From contig NMRA01000120.1 in the NCBI GenBank assembly GCA_002633005.1, forward strand, positions 315,056-379,055: 64,000 nucleotides of DNA, given 5' to 3'. Below the pieces are notes generated by a model. It was given only the letters and a program-made list of their open reading frames with translations, was not told the origin of the DNA and searched no databases. The stretch is from Phoronis australis (lineage: Eukaryota > Phoronida > Phoronidae). Below are positions 1-10,535 of this stretch, piece by piece; the stretch's first letter is position 1, and every line of letters starts with the position of its first letter. The position numbers and the translations under genes were made by a program.

Positions 1-693
1 TATTTGCACTAGGTCACTAATTTGGAACACGTCGCTAATTTTGGCTTCCTTACTTGGACTCACGGAGTTCTCGGGATTATACGTGAAGAATAACAAGAAC
101 ACGTGCATTTCCAGTTCCTCACACAGGCTCAGAGAGACGGACTGTGGGAAATGTGCTCATAACTAATATTTCGTAGGCTACGGTAAAGTTCCTCCAAACT
201 CGAGCCAAAGAATTACCGTAATCGCACTTTTTGAAACTTCAGTACATTGCAAAAACGCTCAAAATGTTACCAACCAAATAAATGGTTAGGAAAACTTATA
301 ATCATTTCATTTTCGTCCAAAAGCAATTTTAATAAACTTTTAGTGTTCTGTGAATTCTAAGATTTTGCTAGATGTAGCACCTGGACGACTCCTCATATTT
401 CGCCATGCGTAATAGCAAATGCAAATACACAAGTCTTGAGAACACATAAGTCAACAAAGTTAAACGCTTTCAAAATTGATTCTAACTTGAAGAGGGCTTG
501 GGAGACCTTTGGCACTTTCGGACTTGAGAATTTGCGACTCATCTATGCTTGGTTTTAAAAGGGAAGCCATTATCCCACCACAATTTGATAGCGGCTCACG
601 GTGTTTGTGTCACTCAGAGCTACGTTCGAATCAACAGATACAAAATTATTGACTTTGGCTTTTAAGTATAACGTATACTTTTCGATCACACCG
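1..693. other. 3' flank of the receptor gene, no gene seen
   Basis: AT-rich sequence downstream of the minus-strand receptor. No credible reading frame or repeat was recognised. A minus-strand ATTAAA variant poly(A) signal lies at 328-333 and could end the receptor transcript, but a hexamer alone is weak evidence. Confidence 0.4.
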
Positions 694-2145
694 TCAATGT
701 TCGTATGAAGCTTTTATCATCGGTACATGCAAGCCGCTCGTGCTTGGTCGCGAGTTGGCGCCAGATGATTTCGTCAGCAATGCAACTTGCGTGGCGTGCG
801 CTGCTGTAGTTGACGCGCTCGAATTAAAAGGGGTACCTCTGCCGTCTTTGAAACACTTCTTCAGTCTTAACAATTTCTTAAAGGCGTTCCTAAATTCTCT
901 GTTGAAATAAGCATAGATTAAAGGATTCAAGGACGAATTAATGTAGCCTATCCAGAACAAGAGGGAGACCACGACGTCGGGGGCTTTGCACGTTTCCGGG
1001 TCACAAATCACGTTTGTTATGGTGTACCATAAAAAGAACGGTAGCCAACACATTAAGAAAGCTCCCATTATTATCCCGAGAGTTTTAGCCGCTTTATGCT
1101 CCCTTTTCATCTTTTTACGGCTACTGTGCTCAGCGTGACGGGCGTGTAAATGAGTCTTGAACTGACCACCCAATAGTTGATGGTTTTGATTATTATTTTT
1201 ATATTCTACTGCCGTTTGGAACTGCACGGCATTAGGACTAGCGTTGTAACCATTGGTTGTCTGAGTCTGAGAAACTCCTGAATGTGCGCTTGTGTCCGGC
1301 GACTGGCCATGTTCCACGCCATTTCCGTTGGCGTCAGTCGGGTTGCCGGAAAGTATCACCGAATTGTCACTGTTGCTTTCTAAGCTTGTCCTCTGCAACC
1401 GTATTCCGGCCGCATGTATAGATTTCTCCTGTTTTCTCGCCTCGTTAAAGATCCTGAGATATACTATAACCATGATAAAGGCAGGAATCCAGAAAGACAC
1501 CGACGACGAGACAGCAGCAAACGGACGAGTCACTTCAAATGCACACGAGTTCCGATCCATAAACATCTTTTGGTATAGATGGTTGGGTGTATAGATATGC
1601 GTGTGAATGGGAATGTAGGAGATGAGAAATGACACCAACCACGTGACTGTTAACATCACACCAACACGCGCTTTTGTCATTTTTGAGTCGTAGTGCAGCG
1701 GATGAATAATGGCAATGAACCGGTCTACAGATATACAACAGAGATGCAGTAACGACGCCGTGCTAAAAAGTACGTCGTTTGAATTAAATATATCACAGAC
1801 AATCGTAGAATTTGCACTGTCGAACACCCAACGATCCATGACGACTAAACTGGCGTTGAACGGCATGACCAGGACGGCGACGAGTAAGTCTGCGAGAGCC
1901 AATGAAACTATAAAGTAGTTGGTCAAACATCGCAGGCGATGAAACTTGTACACTGCTGCTACGACGAGACTGTTGCCTATAATAGCACCGAGTATAACCA
2001 CCGCCGTAGCCAAAGCTATGAACACTTTTCCAGTAATGTTCAGGGGATCAGATGTAGTGTTTTGAGAAGACACGTTCTCCGCCATATCGTACACGCCACT
2101 TGTGCCATTTCGTGATTCAGTATTTTCACGAAAGAGTACATCCAT
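694..2145 (-). CDS. Class A aminergic GPCR, beta-adrenergic-like octopamine receptor type
   Basis: Intact 483-residue seven-transmembrane receptor of the plasma membrane, expected to bind a biogenic amine and couple to Gs/cAMP. Start: the first ATG is at 2145-2143; the frame is open further upstream from a TTG to an in-frame TGA at 2197-2199, so this ATG is preferred. Visible features: N-terminal glycosylation sequons at N13, N24, N29 and N36; TM1 about 41-66 with N58; TM2 about 74-96 with D86 in LALADLL; Cys117 and Cys201 for the conserved disulfide; amine-binding D124 in TM3; DRF at 141-143 in place of DRY; TM5 serines at 213-215 and 217 (catechol/phenol ring contacts); CWLPFF at 366-371 in TM6; CxxxxC in the third extracellular loop (C381, C386); W398 and NPLIY (407-411) in TM7; a possible palmitoylated C431. 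The third intracellular loop is about 120 residues, rich in Asn, Gln and Ser. The stretch around REHKAAKTLGIIMG and FWIGYINSSLNPLIYAYFNR closely resembles beta-octopamine receptors as I recall them. A D1-like or 5-HT receptor is the main alternative. No intron interrupts the coding sequence. Confidence 0.88.
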   Translation of the reverse strand: MDVLFRENTESRNGTSGVYDMAENVSSQNTTSDPLNITGKVFIALATAVVILGAIIGNSLVVAAVYKFHRLRCLTNYFIVSLALADLLVAVLVMPFNASLVVMDRWVFDSANSTIVCDIFNSNDVLFSTASLLHLCCISVDRFIAIIHPLHYDSKMTKARVGVMLTVTWLVSFLISYIPIHTHIYTPNHLYQKMFMDRNSCAFEVTRPFAAVSSSVSFWIPAFIMVIVYLRIFNEARKQEKSIHAAGIRLQRTSLESNSDNSVILSGNPTDANGNGVEHGQSPDTSAHSGVSQTQTTNGYNASPNAVQFQTAVEYKNNNQNHQLLGGQFKTHLHARHAEHSSRKKMKREHKAAKTLGIIMGAFLMCWLPFFLWYTITNVICDPETCKAPDVVVSLLFWIGYINSSLNPLIYAYFNREFRNAFKKLLRLKKCFKDGRGTPFNSSASTTAAHATQVALLTKSSGANSRPSTSGLHVPMIKASYEH

Positions 2146-5021
2146 CGTCAGAACAGCGCTCCAGCATGGCGGATTATCCAACTGTCCAACATAGCGTCAA
2201 AACTATAAATTTCCGGAACAGTATTCTAACAGCTTCCACAAGAATGTTAACTAACTGCCTTTTTTAAGTAGAACTCTTGAGTCTGCTCGCCAAATTAGTG
2301 TTCCCGTCTGTTAACTGAAAAAAAACAACAAATAAGAACAATCAATCATCGTCGACAACGTAAGAATGAAAATTTCCTAAAGATCTTTCGACGACTTTTT
2401 TAACGAATGACACGAATGAGAACTGGCTAACCATTTTAAAATACCCACGGGAATACACCGTACTCAATAGCTGTGCTGTTTTGAACACGGAAAATCTCTG
2501 GTGACCGATAGCAGAATTAAGAAAGAGACAGAGAGTCAAAATGGACAAATCCGTATTCTGCAACTTGTTAGCCGAGCTCGTGAAATATATTAATAAGCAC
2601 CGGTTGAGCTCAGGTGATATATACTTTCTAGATTCCCGGCAAAACAATTACAATTTAACTACGCTTTCCGTCTTGATAATCTATTGAATTACCGCGGATC
2701 ATGGCTGCAGCTGCAAATTAAGGAAAAGCCCAAATACATGCAGTGCAACGCACTGGATGTCGTCTCAGACCAAAGTGGTATATTTATAATTCCGTACAAT
2801 GGATGTATGTTAAATATCGCTAAATTTATTGATTGGCTAATTCGTTTACCAGTTTTCATAAACATATTTTCATGGTAACAAAACTAGGACGGGAGAAATG
2901 CGCGGCCCGTGATTCCTTAACTAAACAAACATAATGAAAAACAACGATTTACGTAAACAATGCATTTCAGTCTGTTTTTCACTGAAATCAACGAATGCAC
3001 GTTATTAATCGATATCCTCACATTCGGCATCTACGCATGGTTACATTGTTAGGGACGTTATAACAATTGCAGTAAATTAACATTAACAAATCTGTGCTAT
3101 ACAGAAACGTATTAAACGAACTAGCAGCAACACATTATCTCGATTTCCCGAGACTACCCGACATTTAGCACCGCCGGGGTGAAAGTAATCATATACAAAT
3201 CATGCAACAAAGACAACAGTTATTTAAGAACTAATTACGAAACGTCAGTTTATACAAACTTGTAACGGTTGGTGGGGCGATATGGGGGCCCGAACAATGA
3301 CGCAGTCGTATACCATGGAGAGGTATAGCCATATTTTTCGGAAGGTACCTACCGACCTCTGGAATAGATGTGGGAAATCGAAGACAACTGTATTTACCTG
3401 CATCGTGGACACCATAAATTGAGAAAAACCAATGACACGTGGCATTCGTCTTACAAGCATTGGGCAGAAAGCCAAACTAAATGCATGCTCCGTTTCAATA
3501 ATGTACGTTATTTTTGGTTACCATTTCTCATCTGGTGTACCATGACAATGCAAGTACGAGTTATGCCCAATGATCAATTTTCCGCGTCTTTGGTGTCTAC
3601 CTGCTTCAAATTGAAGGTTTTCTTTTTCGTTGATTTGCCTTTTAAAATGGATACTAACCCTATTTTAAACAACCTAGCCTTCGAATAAAGAACACACAGA
3701 CACTCAGAATTACAAAAATTAGTGGAAGTTACATTCGTATCATTTAGTTTATCTAGATGTCTTTTTACACACTAGTCATAGCAGAATACAATGAAATGAC
3801 ACGCATGTACTACAATCTAGACTGATTCATGAGTTCTGCCCCAGATAATCCACGACCTCGTGAGATTCCATTCAAGGTCAAGGTCACCATAAGGTAGCTG
3901 TTGTTTTCAAATGTTCTAATTATCACCACAAGTTAACCAGTAGCGCTAAGTGTTGAATAAACACAAAAAGCTGTAGAGAGTATTTGGCAGAGACCTCAAA
4001 CCTCAAAAATGGGTTACCATACTTCCATGAATGCCGGGCACGCAAAGTACCCCAATTTCTAACGCACAGAGAAATCTCACCCGAAATGCTACGAGTCAAG
4101 GACATGTGGTTCAAGGATTCAAGTAATTTTGTCAAAGATTATCAACGATTTTTAAACGCTTGAACCACTTCGCGATATGTCAGATATCCTCGGGCAAGAT
4201 AATTGCTCATCTCGTTGGTGGCGTGAAACATATGCGCTAATAACTAAGTCCAGCTGGTGCACGCAGTAGAAAACACCACCGGCGGTTTTTTCTAAGGTAC
4301 AAGTCACCTACTGACCAGGGCTAATGCGTTATTGGGGCAACCAACTTCGTGACCTTGTCGTAACGTTTCAATCGTGTTGTGGGAAATTTGAAAATAACAA
4401 ATACAAATGTCTGCACATGCATTATCGTTTGCGCTCACAATGCACAATGGCCACCGAATTTCCATAGTAAGCACGGTGCCTAACATAAACAGAAGTGAAA
4501 TTGTCTGTGAGGAGCCAGTGCGAAAGAACTCATTTGGCGTAAAAGCTAAATGTGATTAAAACCCTAATACATATGTGGCAAAAAGAAAATTAACCATTTT
4601 GGCAAGTCACAGGGATTGGTCTGTTAAAGTTGATGACCTCAACTTTATTAGGAAGCTTGATAAACCAAAACGTATTGGAAACTGTTTGCTGGATACTGAA
4701 CCACGATGGTAGACAAACACGAAATTCTGACATGGTGTGGCATCGGCAAACCTGTACAACCGGTACTACAAGAAAGCAGAATTCATACGAAGGCTATCGG
4801 CAAGCGCTTCATACAGAGTGGGCAATTTTTTTCTTGGAAATGTTCTAGTCAATGGCAGTGGTGGACCACTAAAAGGTGTGTTATAATGATAAACTTCCAA
4901 CTGTTCTTAGAAGGGTGCTCCATGTCAGCATTGATATTGAGATTAATTCCTTGACACAAAAAGTTCCTAGGAGATGTCAGTATTCTGTAGAGAGTCTAGA
5001 AACTCGTAGCTCACGTATCAT
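2146..5021. other. Intergenic region upstream of the receptor, no gene seen
   Basis: No convincing exon, RNA gene or recognisable transposon. The receptor promoter and any 5' untranslated exons should lie here, but no TATA box or initiator can be assigned from the sequence. Confidence 0.4.
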
Positions 5022-5085
5022 GGGCGGCGCACCATAGGGGGCTGGGGGAGCTATAGCCCCCACTTTTTTCAGTGCTGCGCCGCCC
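5022..5085. mobile_element. Small palindromic MITE, copy 1
   Basis: 64-bp element with inverted ends GGGCGGCGCA/TGCGCCGCCC and an inner inverted repeat GGGGGC...GCCCCC around CTATAG, so nearly the whole unit can fold into a hairpin. Related copies lie at 12416-12484 and 60355-60427. It has no coding capacity. No clear target duplication is visible; copies 1 and 2 are both preceded by CATG. Confidence 0.7.
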
Positions 5086-5581
5086 GTACGTATACGACAG
5101 TAATGTTGCATTATGTGTATGTGATGTACATTTAATATGTTTTCACGTAAGGTGATGTATTTATAAAATATTTTTTTTCGTCTATGTTATGTGTACGGTA
5201 TCCAAAAAATGTACACAAAATATTCAAAAATAAAAGTACCAGGAAATTGTTTAACCGGGAACTGATGATGTTTTTCGCATTTCGAGAATCCCAAACTTTA
5301 CTTTCCAAAGCGCAAAAGTTACAAAAGGTGACACAACGCTGAAGTTGAGAAAAGTGGTATGGCTGTACACATTCTAGAAAAAATACGCTCGTCGTTTCTC
5401 TGCAATTAGCATCAGATGTGTCATTTTTCGTAACTTCTGTGTAGTACAAAGGAAATTTCGGGATTTGTGGAATAAAAAAATGTCGATTGCGAGTAAAACT
5501 ATTTTGTGGTATTCATATTCAAAAGTATTTATGAACATATTTTGGTACGCCCTGTATATAATATGCGTAAGATGAAGTTAC

Positions 5582-5619
5582 AAGCATGCACGTGTGCGTA
5601 TGTATGCGCGTGCATGCTT
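5582..5619. repeat. Inverted repeat in alternating purine-pyrimidine DNA
   Basis: Perfect 11-bp arms AAGCATGCACG and CGTGCATGCTT flank a 16-nt spacer that is itself rich in alternating purine-pyrimidine steps. It could form a cruciform or Z-DNA. No function is implied. Confidence 0.6.
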
Positions 5620-5691
5620 GCATAAGTGTCTTTGTATATACACTCACTGCCTATAACTGCAAAAATTGAAAAAAATAAGTAATCTTTTATT

Positions 5692-5943
5692 TACAACATG
5701 TTTTACATAAGGCTAGTTTGGAGCTACATTTGGGTTAAAATAATAAACAATCTCTTGCTTCGACAATTTCTACATAAAACTAATGTGAAAATACATTTGG
5801 GTTAAAACACTGCCTAGTCTTTTGCTTCGACATGTTTCACATAAAACGTAGCCTCTTGCTTATGACAGAAAAACAGTTGCAATATGCGTTTATGTTAAAA
5901 CATGAAATAGCCTCTTGTTTGAGACATGTTCTGCACATAAAAA
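5692..5943 (+). repeat. Diverged tandem repeat, unit about 67-70 bp
   Basis: Units share the order ACATGTTTYACATAA, CATTTGGGTTAAAA, TCTTGCTTCGACA. Two full units (5692-5761, 5762-5828) are followed by shortened or more diverged ones up to about 5943. It is not coding. Confidence 0.6.
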
Positions 5944-8095
5944 ATTGAAGAGATTCACTTGAGAGCATCGCATGTAGTACACTGGCAACACGAAGATTAG
6001 AAGTACAAAGAAAATCGTTCACAATAGACCAGTTAGTAAACCAGGCTCTTGTCTTCCAAATTGATTATTAAGAATTATTCCTATGGTGATAGTTTACATT
6101 ATTATAAATGCGTCAACATTGAATAACATATCGATTAGTGAGTTGAGGCCTTAAATCATATACCCACTTCGTTTACGAAGAAAACAAGTCAGTCGGAACA
6201 GCCGCGCATCTTTTCATTTTTTTTCAAGGAAATACGTTTGAGCTATAAATAATCGTTCACGATCTCTTTATTAGTAAACAAAACAGCTGTTGGCAAAAAC
6301 AAATTGTTTCACTTTACTCAGTTGACTATCGGTGTTGATCAAAGCAAGTGTCCACTATGTACATGAATCAAAGTAACCAATGCTAACAAGTGGTCGACAT
6401 TACTGGCGGGGCATTCCAGTTCCATGAGTCGAAAACTTCATTTTATCTGTTTCATTTGACTTAAAAAGCCGAGGAACAGCGAGGAAAGAATTGCGCCTGT
6501 AAACACGTGTTCCTTCCAAGAAACGAAATTTTTATCTATACATCTCACCGCTATTTAATCTGTCTCAATTTATTCTTTACTCGGACGAGGAGTCATTTTC
6601 AGATTTGCAAGATGCAGATAGTTCGTTATATAATTCCTTGAGACCATGCTGGGCACATAAAATGACACGCAGTGACAAGCCAACTTGTATAGCCTGATCT
6701 CGAGAAATAGCGATCTTTCAGTTCTTTCAAAGTCTAATTTCATAATGGCAAGTAGTCTATATCAAATTTTGGTTTTGGAAGACGGGTTTATTGCCGCTTT
6801 AAAAGTGACCACAAAATCATTTCACTTTCCAATTTGTAAGCACGCTTTAGAAACGTTCGACCCAGAACATTTAGAATAAAAAACATCGCTGCAAGTTCCA
6901 CTTATTGAAGACGAATTTAGGTTTTATGTCTTCTACTTGAACGCAACGAATTCACATTTGTAGACAGTGCATCTTGCTGGGCCATAGAAACTCCCTTCCG
7001 GTTAACAATTACGTCACCGTGTTCCTGGGTGGCGCGAGTGCGGAGACAGTGGCTATATATGGCAATCATTTCAGGTGACGTCCACTATGACTTTGCCAAC
7101 ATCAAGGAAATTCTTTGTTTCATAAAGAATAATTTTAATTGTTCTTCGCGCTTTTGTTAATGACTGTCGTGTTGTTATAGATGACAGATGACTGTATTAA
7201 AGAGGCTATCTATGCCTTATTGCAGCCAATTCATTAGATTTTTTTACAAGAACCAACGAGTTTCTAACGAAGTCAAAGGCCAGTTCGCGCGTTATTAAAC
7301 ACTCGGATCAAATAAACACGCAAAAGGACATGCGTGAACGATCTTTAATTTAAACCGACAATGTGCGCCAATTATTTGAGAACGAGGAAAAGCCGTACTA
7401 TTAACATCTCTAGCTAACAATCGATAAAAATCAAGTCGCCGGAATGTTGGTAATACATCGGTATTAAACCCTCGACAAAGCAATGCTGATGCAGAGCTAG
7501 ACCATAAATAATGAACAACGCTCTACTTTTAAGCAGAAATAACCTGTAAGAAAAGAATGCAGCGTGCACATAGAAAACATGTCTTGATTTTTTTAAATAT
7601 CCGTCCCGGTATCCTGGTTCATTATAGGTATTTTTCTATAGATGTGGAATCGGGGCACTATTTAACGTGGGGTAATGACGCTGGGCTTCGATGAAATGTC
7701 AACTCATGTGTGGGTGATTAAACAATATTTGTTCTCTCCGTTACTACAAAAATACTCGGCAGTTCACCTACATTAAACTCTGCCAGTATCAGGAGGGGGA
7801 TACCATGATATTTTTAGAGATCGTCTTTGAGCAAACTGTTAGAGGAGTCAAAATGTTCCAAGCTCAGCACTTTGTGCTTTCCGATCTCAGGAGACAGGAT
7901 ACAACATTTTCGCGGAAAATACCCAATGGAAAACAAAAAGTGGAGGATGACATTTTATCACATGCTCTCTCAAGAGAATAGAATCATCACAGTTTTATCG
8001 GAAGAGGAGCCGGGAATACACTCCATTCACTGGTTGCTCACTAACTGAATATAAGGTGACATTTTGAGCGAAGATATCTAGCAAAAAGGAACAAT
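5944..8095. other. Non-coding stretch, one dispersed repeat inside
   Basis: Apart from the dispersed repeat at 6640-6890 nothing here resembles a gene, RNA or mobile element. Confidence 0.4.
6640..6890 (+). repeat. Dispersed repeat family A, copy 1
   Basis: Clear similarity to 10324-10535: both begin GAGACYATGCTRGG followed by CATAAAATGACACGC, and both continue through AATTTCATAA and a GCCGCTTTAAA/GCCGATTTAAA block to AAAACATCGC. Shorter parts recur at 47530-47612 and 49912-49985. No inverted ends, poly(A) tail or coding sequence were found, so the element class is unknown. Confidence 0.6.
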
Positions 8096-8588
8096 TTCCG
8101 AAAAAACCCTGTCAAAGGGTAGCACTCTGTTGGTAGCGACCGTATTAGGGGAGAAAACAGTGTAAACGAAAACGCTTACGACGAGGTAAGACTTTCAACC
8201 CAACCAGTACAAAAATTGGATGAGTGAATCATCGATTTTTTCCGTAAAAGCAGTAAAAAAAAAATAACATTTTGGTATCCACTCGGGTAACAACAGAGTA
8301 GGACTTCATGCAAACCTGGTCTGGTTAGCGTTCCGTAAAACAAGTTTCTTGCGAGAAAAGCGAGATCACGTAAGACCACGCAAAATCACGAGAGAGACAG
8401 GCGAGCATTTCGCGAGTATGTTCGAAAGTTACAAGCGTAACTTTGCAAAGTGGCGGCCATTGAAGTGAAGCTGGAACGTCGAATAATGAGATATCATTAA
8501 TAAACTGTGGGAAAGGATTCCCAACTCCCGTTCCATTAGCGAAACTATGTCGCCGCAAACTATGGTCCTAACAATGAAATGAATGACC
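8096..8588 (+). repeat. Tandem duplication, left copy (493 bp)
   Basis: Almost identical to 8590-9080. I see two substitutions and a 2-base length difference in an A-run. The copies are separated by a single N at 8589, which points to an unmerged assembly overlap or allelic join rather than a biological duplication. Confidence 0.9.
8329..8447 (+). repeat. Dispersed repeat family B, copy 1
   Basis: CG-rich repeat whose landmarks are GTTCCRTARACGC-like start, AAGACCACGCAAAATCA in the middle and TTTCGCGNGTATGYTCGRAAG near the end. Other copies are at 8821-8939 (within the duplicated copy), 9333-9434 (opposite strand) and 21349-21470. The class is unknown. Confidence 0.55.
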
Positions 8589-8589
8589 N

Positions 8590-9080
8590 TTCCGAAAAAA
8601 CCCTGTCAAAGGGTAGCACTCTGTTGGTAACGACCGTATTAGGGGAGAAAATAGTGTAAACGAAAACGCTTACGACGAGGTAAGACTTTCAACCCAACCA
8701 GTACAAAAATTGGATGAGTGAATCATCGATTTTTTCCGTAAAAGCAGTAAAAAAAATAACATTTTGGTATCCACTCGGGTAACAACAGAGTAGGACTTCA
8801 TGCAAACCTGGTCTGGTTAGCGTTCCGTAAAACAAGTTTCTTGCGAGAAAAGCGAGATCACGTAAGACCACGCAAAATCACGAGAGAGACAGGCGAGCAT
8901 TTCGCGAGTATGTTCGAAAGTTACAAGCGTAACTTTGCAAAGTGGCGGCCATTGAAGTGAAGCTGGAACGTCGAATAATGAGATATCATTAATAAACTGT
9001 GGGAAAGGATTCCCAACTCCCGTTCCATTAGCGAAACTATGTCGCCGCAAACTATGGTCCTAACAATGAAATGAATGACC
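8590..9080 (+). repeat. Tandem duplication, right copy (491 bp)
   Basis: Second copy of 8096-8588. It starts directly after the N at 8589 and ends with the same GAATGACC, after which the sequence becomes unique. It includes another family B repeat at 8821-8939. Confidence 0.9.
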
Positions 9081-9332
9081 ACACTCACGTTCTTCTCACA
9101 AATGACTGCATGGCATGGTCCTCACAACTATTCAGTAGGCATCTTATGGGTCCTGGTCTTGGGCTGCCTTCCGTAGACGCAAGGCATTAGCCATGCACTT
9201 GCGACGAGAAATCTCATTCAAGGAAAGAAAACAGTGATTTCTTTCTCATAATTCATGAATTCTGTCCCATAATTCAACATTCCAACCTCACTGACCGATC
9301 ACTTTTTCACCAATTTGCTAGGTGACCCTATA

Positions 9333-9434
9333 AGGCCCCGAGCACACCCACTAAACACTCGCCTTTTCACACGCGTGATTCTGCGAGGTCTTGTGGGATC
9401 TTTCTTCTGCGCGAGTTTCTCGCGTTTACGGAAC
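9333..9434 (-). repeat. Dispersed repeat family B, inverted copy
   Basis: Read on the minus strand it gives GTTCCGTAAACGCGAG, then AAGACCTCGCAGAATCACGCG, then a GGCGAGTGTTT block, in the same order and spacing as 8329-8447. Confidence 0.5.
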
Positions 9435-10323
9435 TTTACTTCGATTATGCGTACACCTTTGGTTGAAAGCGAACAAACAAGTGGGGGGCTAACAAGTTAC
9501 AAATACTGAAAACACGTCCCACGTCACAGTAGGTACTAGTAAGGCAGAAGTAGCGCCCAATATGTTTGGAAAATCCGTATATGAGGGCTCCTGAATTTAT
9601 CATCTAAGGGGACAACTGCACGGGGATCTCCTGTCTACTCCCGGCGATTTGTTACATTGACTACCAGTATCGAGGGAGTATAACGTACGCGAGTCATGAT
9701 GGCAGTGTTGACAGCACTAACTGCCAGTTGTTGCCCGGTGATATCGACGGACATATGTTAATACAGAAAAGACATGGATACATTGGTTAATTTTGACAGC
9801 TTCTGGTATTTTGAGCAATTTTTACAGAAAACAGCAGTTGCATGGTAACCTGATATTTTTGCCATTTTGTTGTGGATAGTCGTTGAGCCACTTAAACTAT
9901 CTCAAGCATGTGTTGGGAAACGTAAACCACGTCATAGTGTGCTGCACGCACATGTATATGCCGCCATTATCATACAGTTTACGACAGAAATAACAACGTA
10001 GAACAATAACGTCAATGTATAGCAATTGGGTCAAAAAATAACATAACTGGTTCTGTCCTGTCCACGACTCTTTGTTGAAAGCTTTGTCTCAATGCTTACA
10101 GAAAAAGAACGATCTCGATCCATTTTAGGTGCCATCACGCTTGGTTGTTCTTGAAAATATGAACAAGTAAAAATTCGCATCACCGTGTCAATTTTCAAAA
10201 AACACAGACCGGAACCTATCATGCACTATTTTTTGGGGGAGGATTATTTTCAAACACGCGAACTACGGATTCAGGCCATTTGCCGCTATAAAATCGGTTT
10301 CAACTTTTTCAGTTCGTTATTCG

Positions 10324-10535
10324 CTGAGACTATGCTAGGCGCATAAAATGACACGCCGTGTCAAGCCAAATTGTGCAGCTTGGTCTCAAGGCAATTCTTT
10401 GGATGGCTTGAAATCATCCCAATGATCAATTGAGTATAATTTCATAACGATCAGTGGTCTATAACAAAATTTATAGTTTTGTTGGGGAAGGTGGGATTAT
10501 AGCCGATTTAAATGCAAAAAACATCGCGTAATCTC
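10324..10535 (+). repeat. Dispersed repeat family A, copy 2
   Basis: Matches 6640-6890 from GAGACTATGCTAGG onward. Spacing of the shared blocks is kept to about 230 bp. See copy 1 for the shared landmarks. Confidence 0.6.

Noticed and set aside
2146-2181. Longer N-terminus for the receptor from position 2181
   Set aside because: The codon at 2181-2179 is TTG; the first ATG in frame is at 2145-2143.
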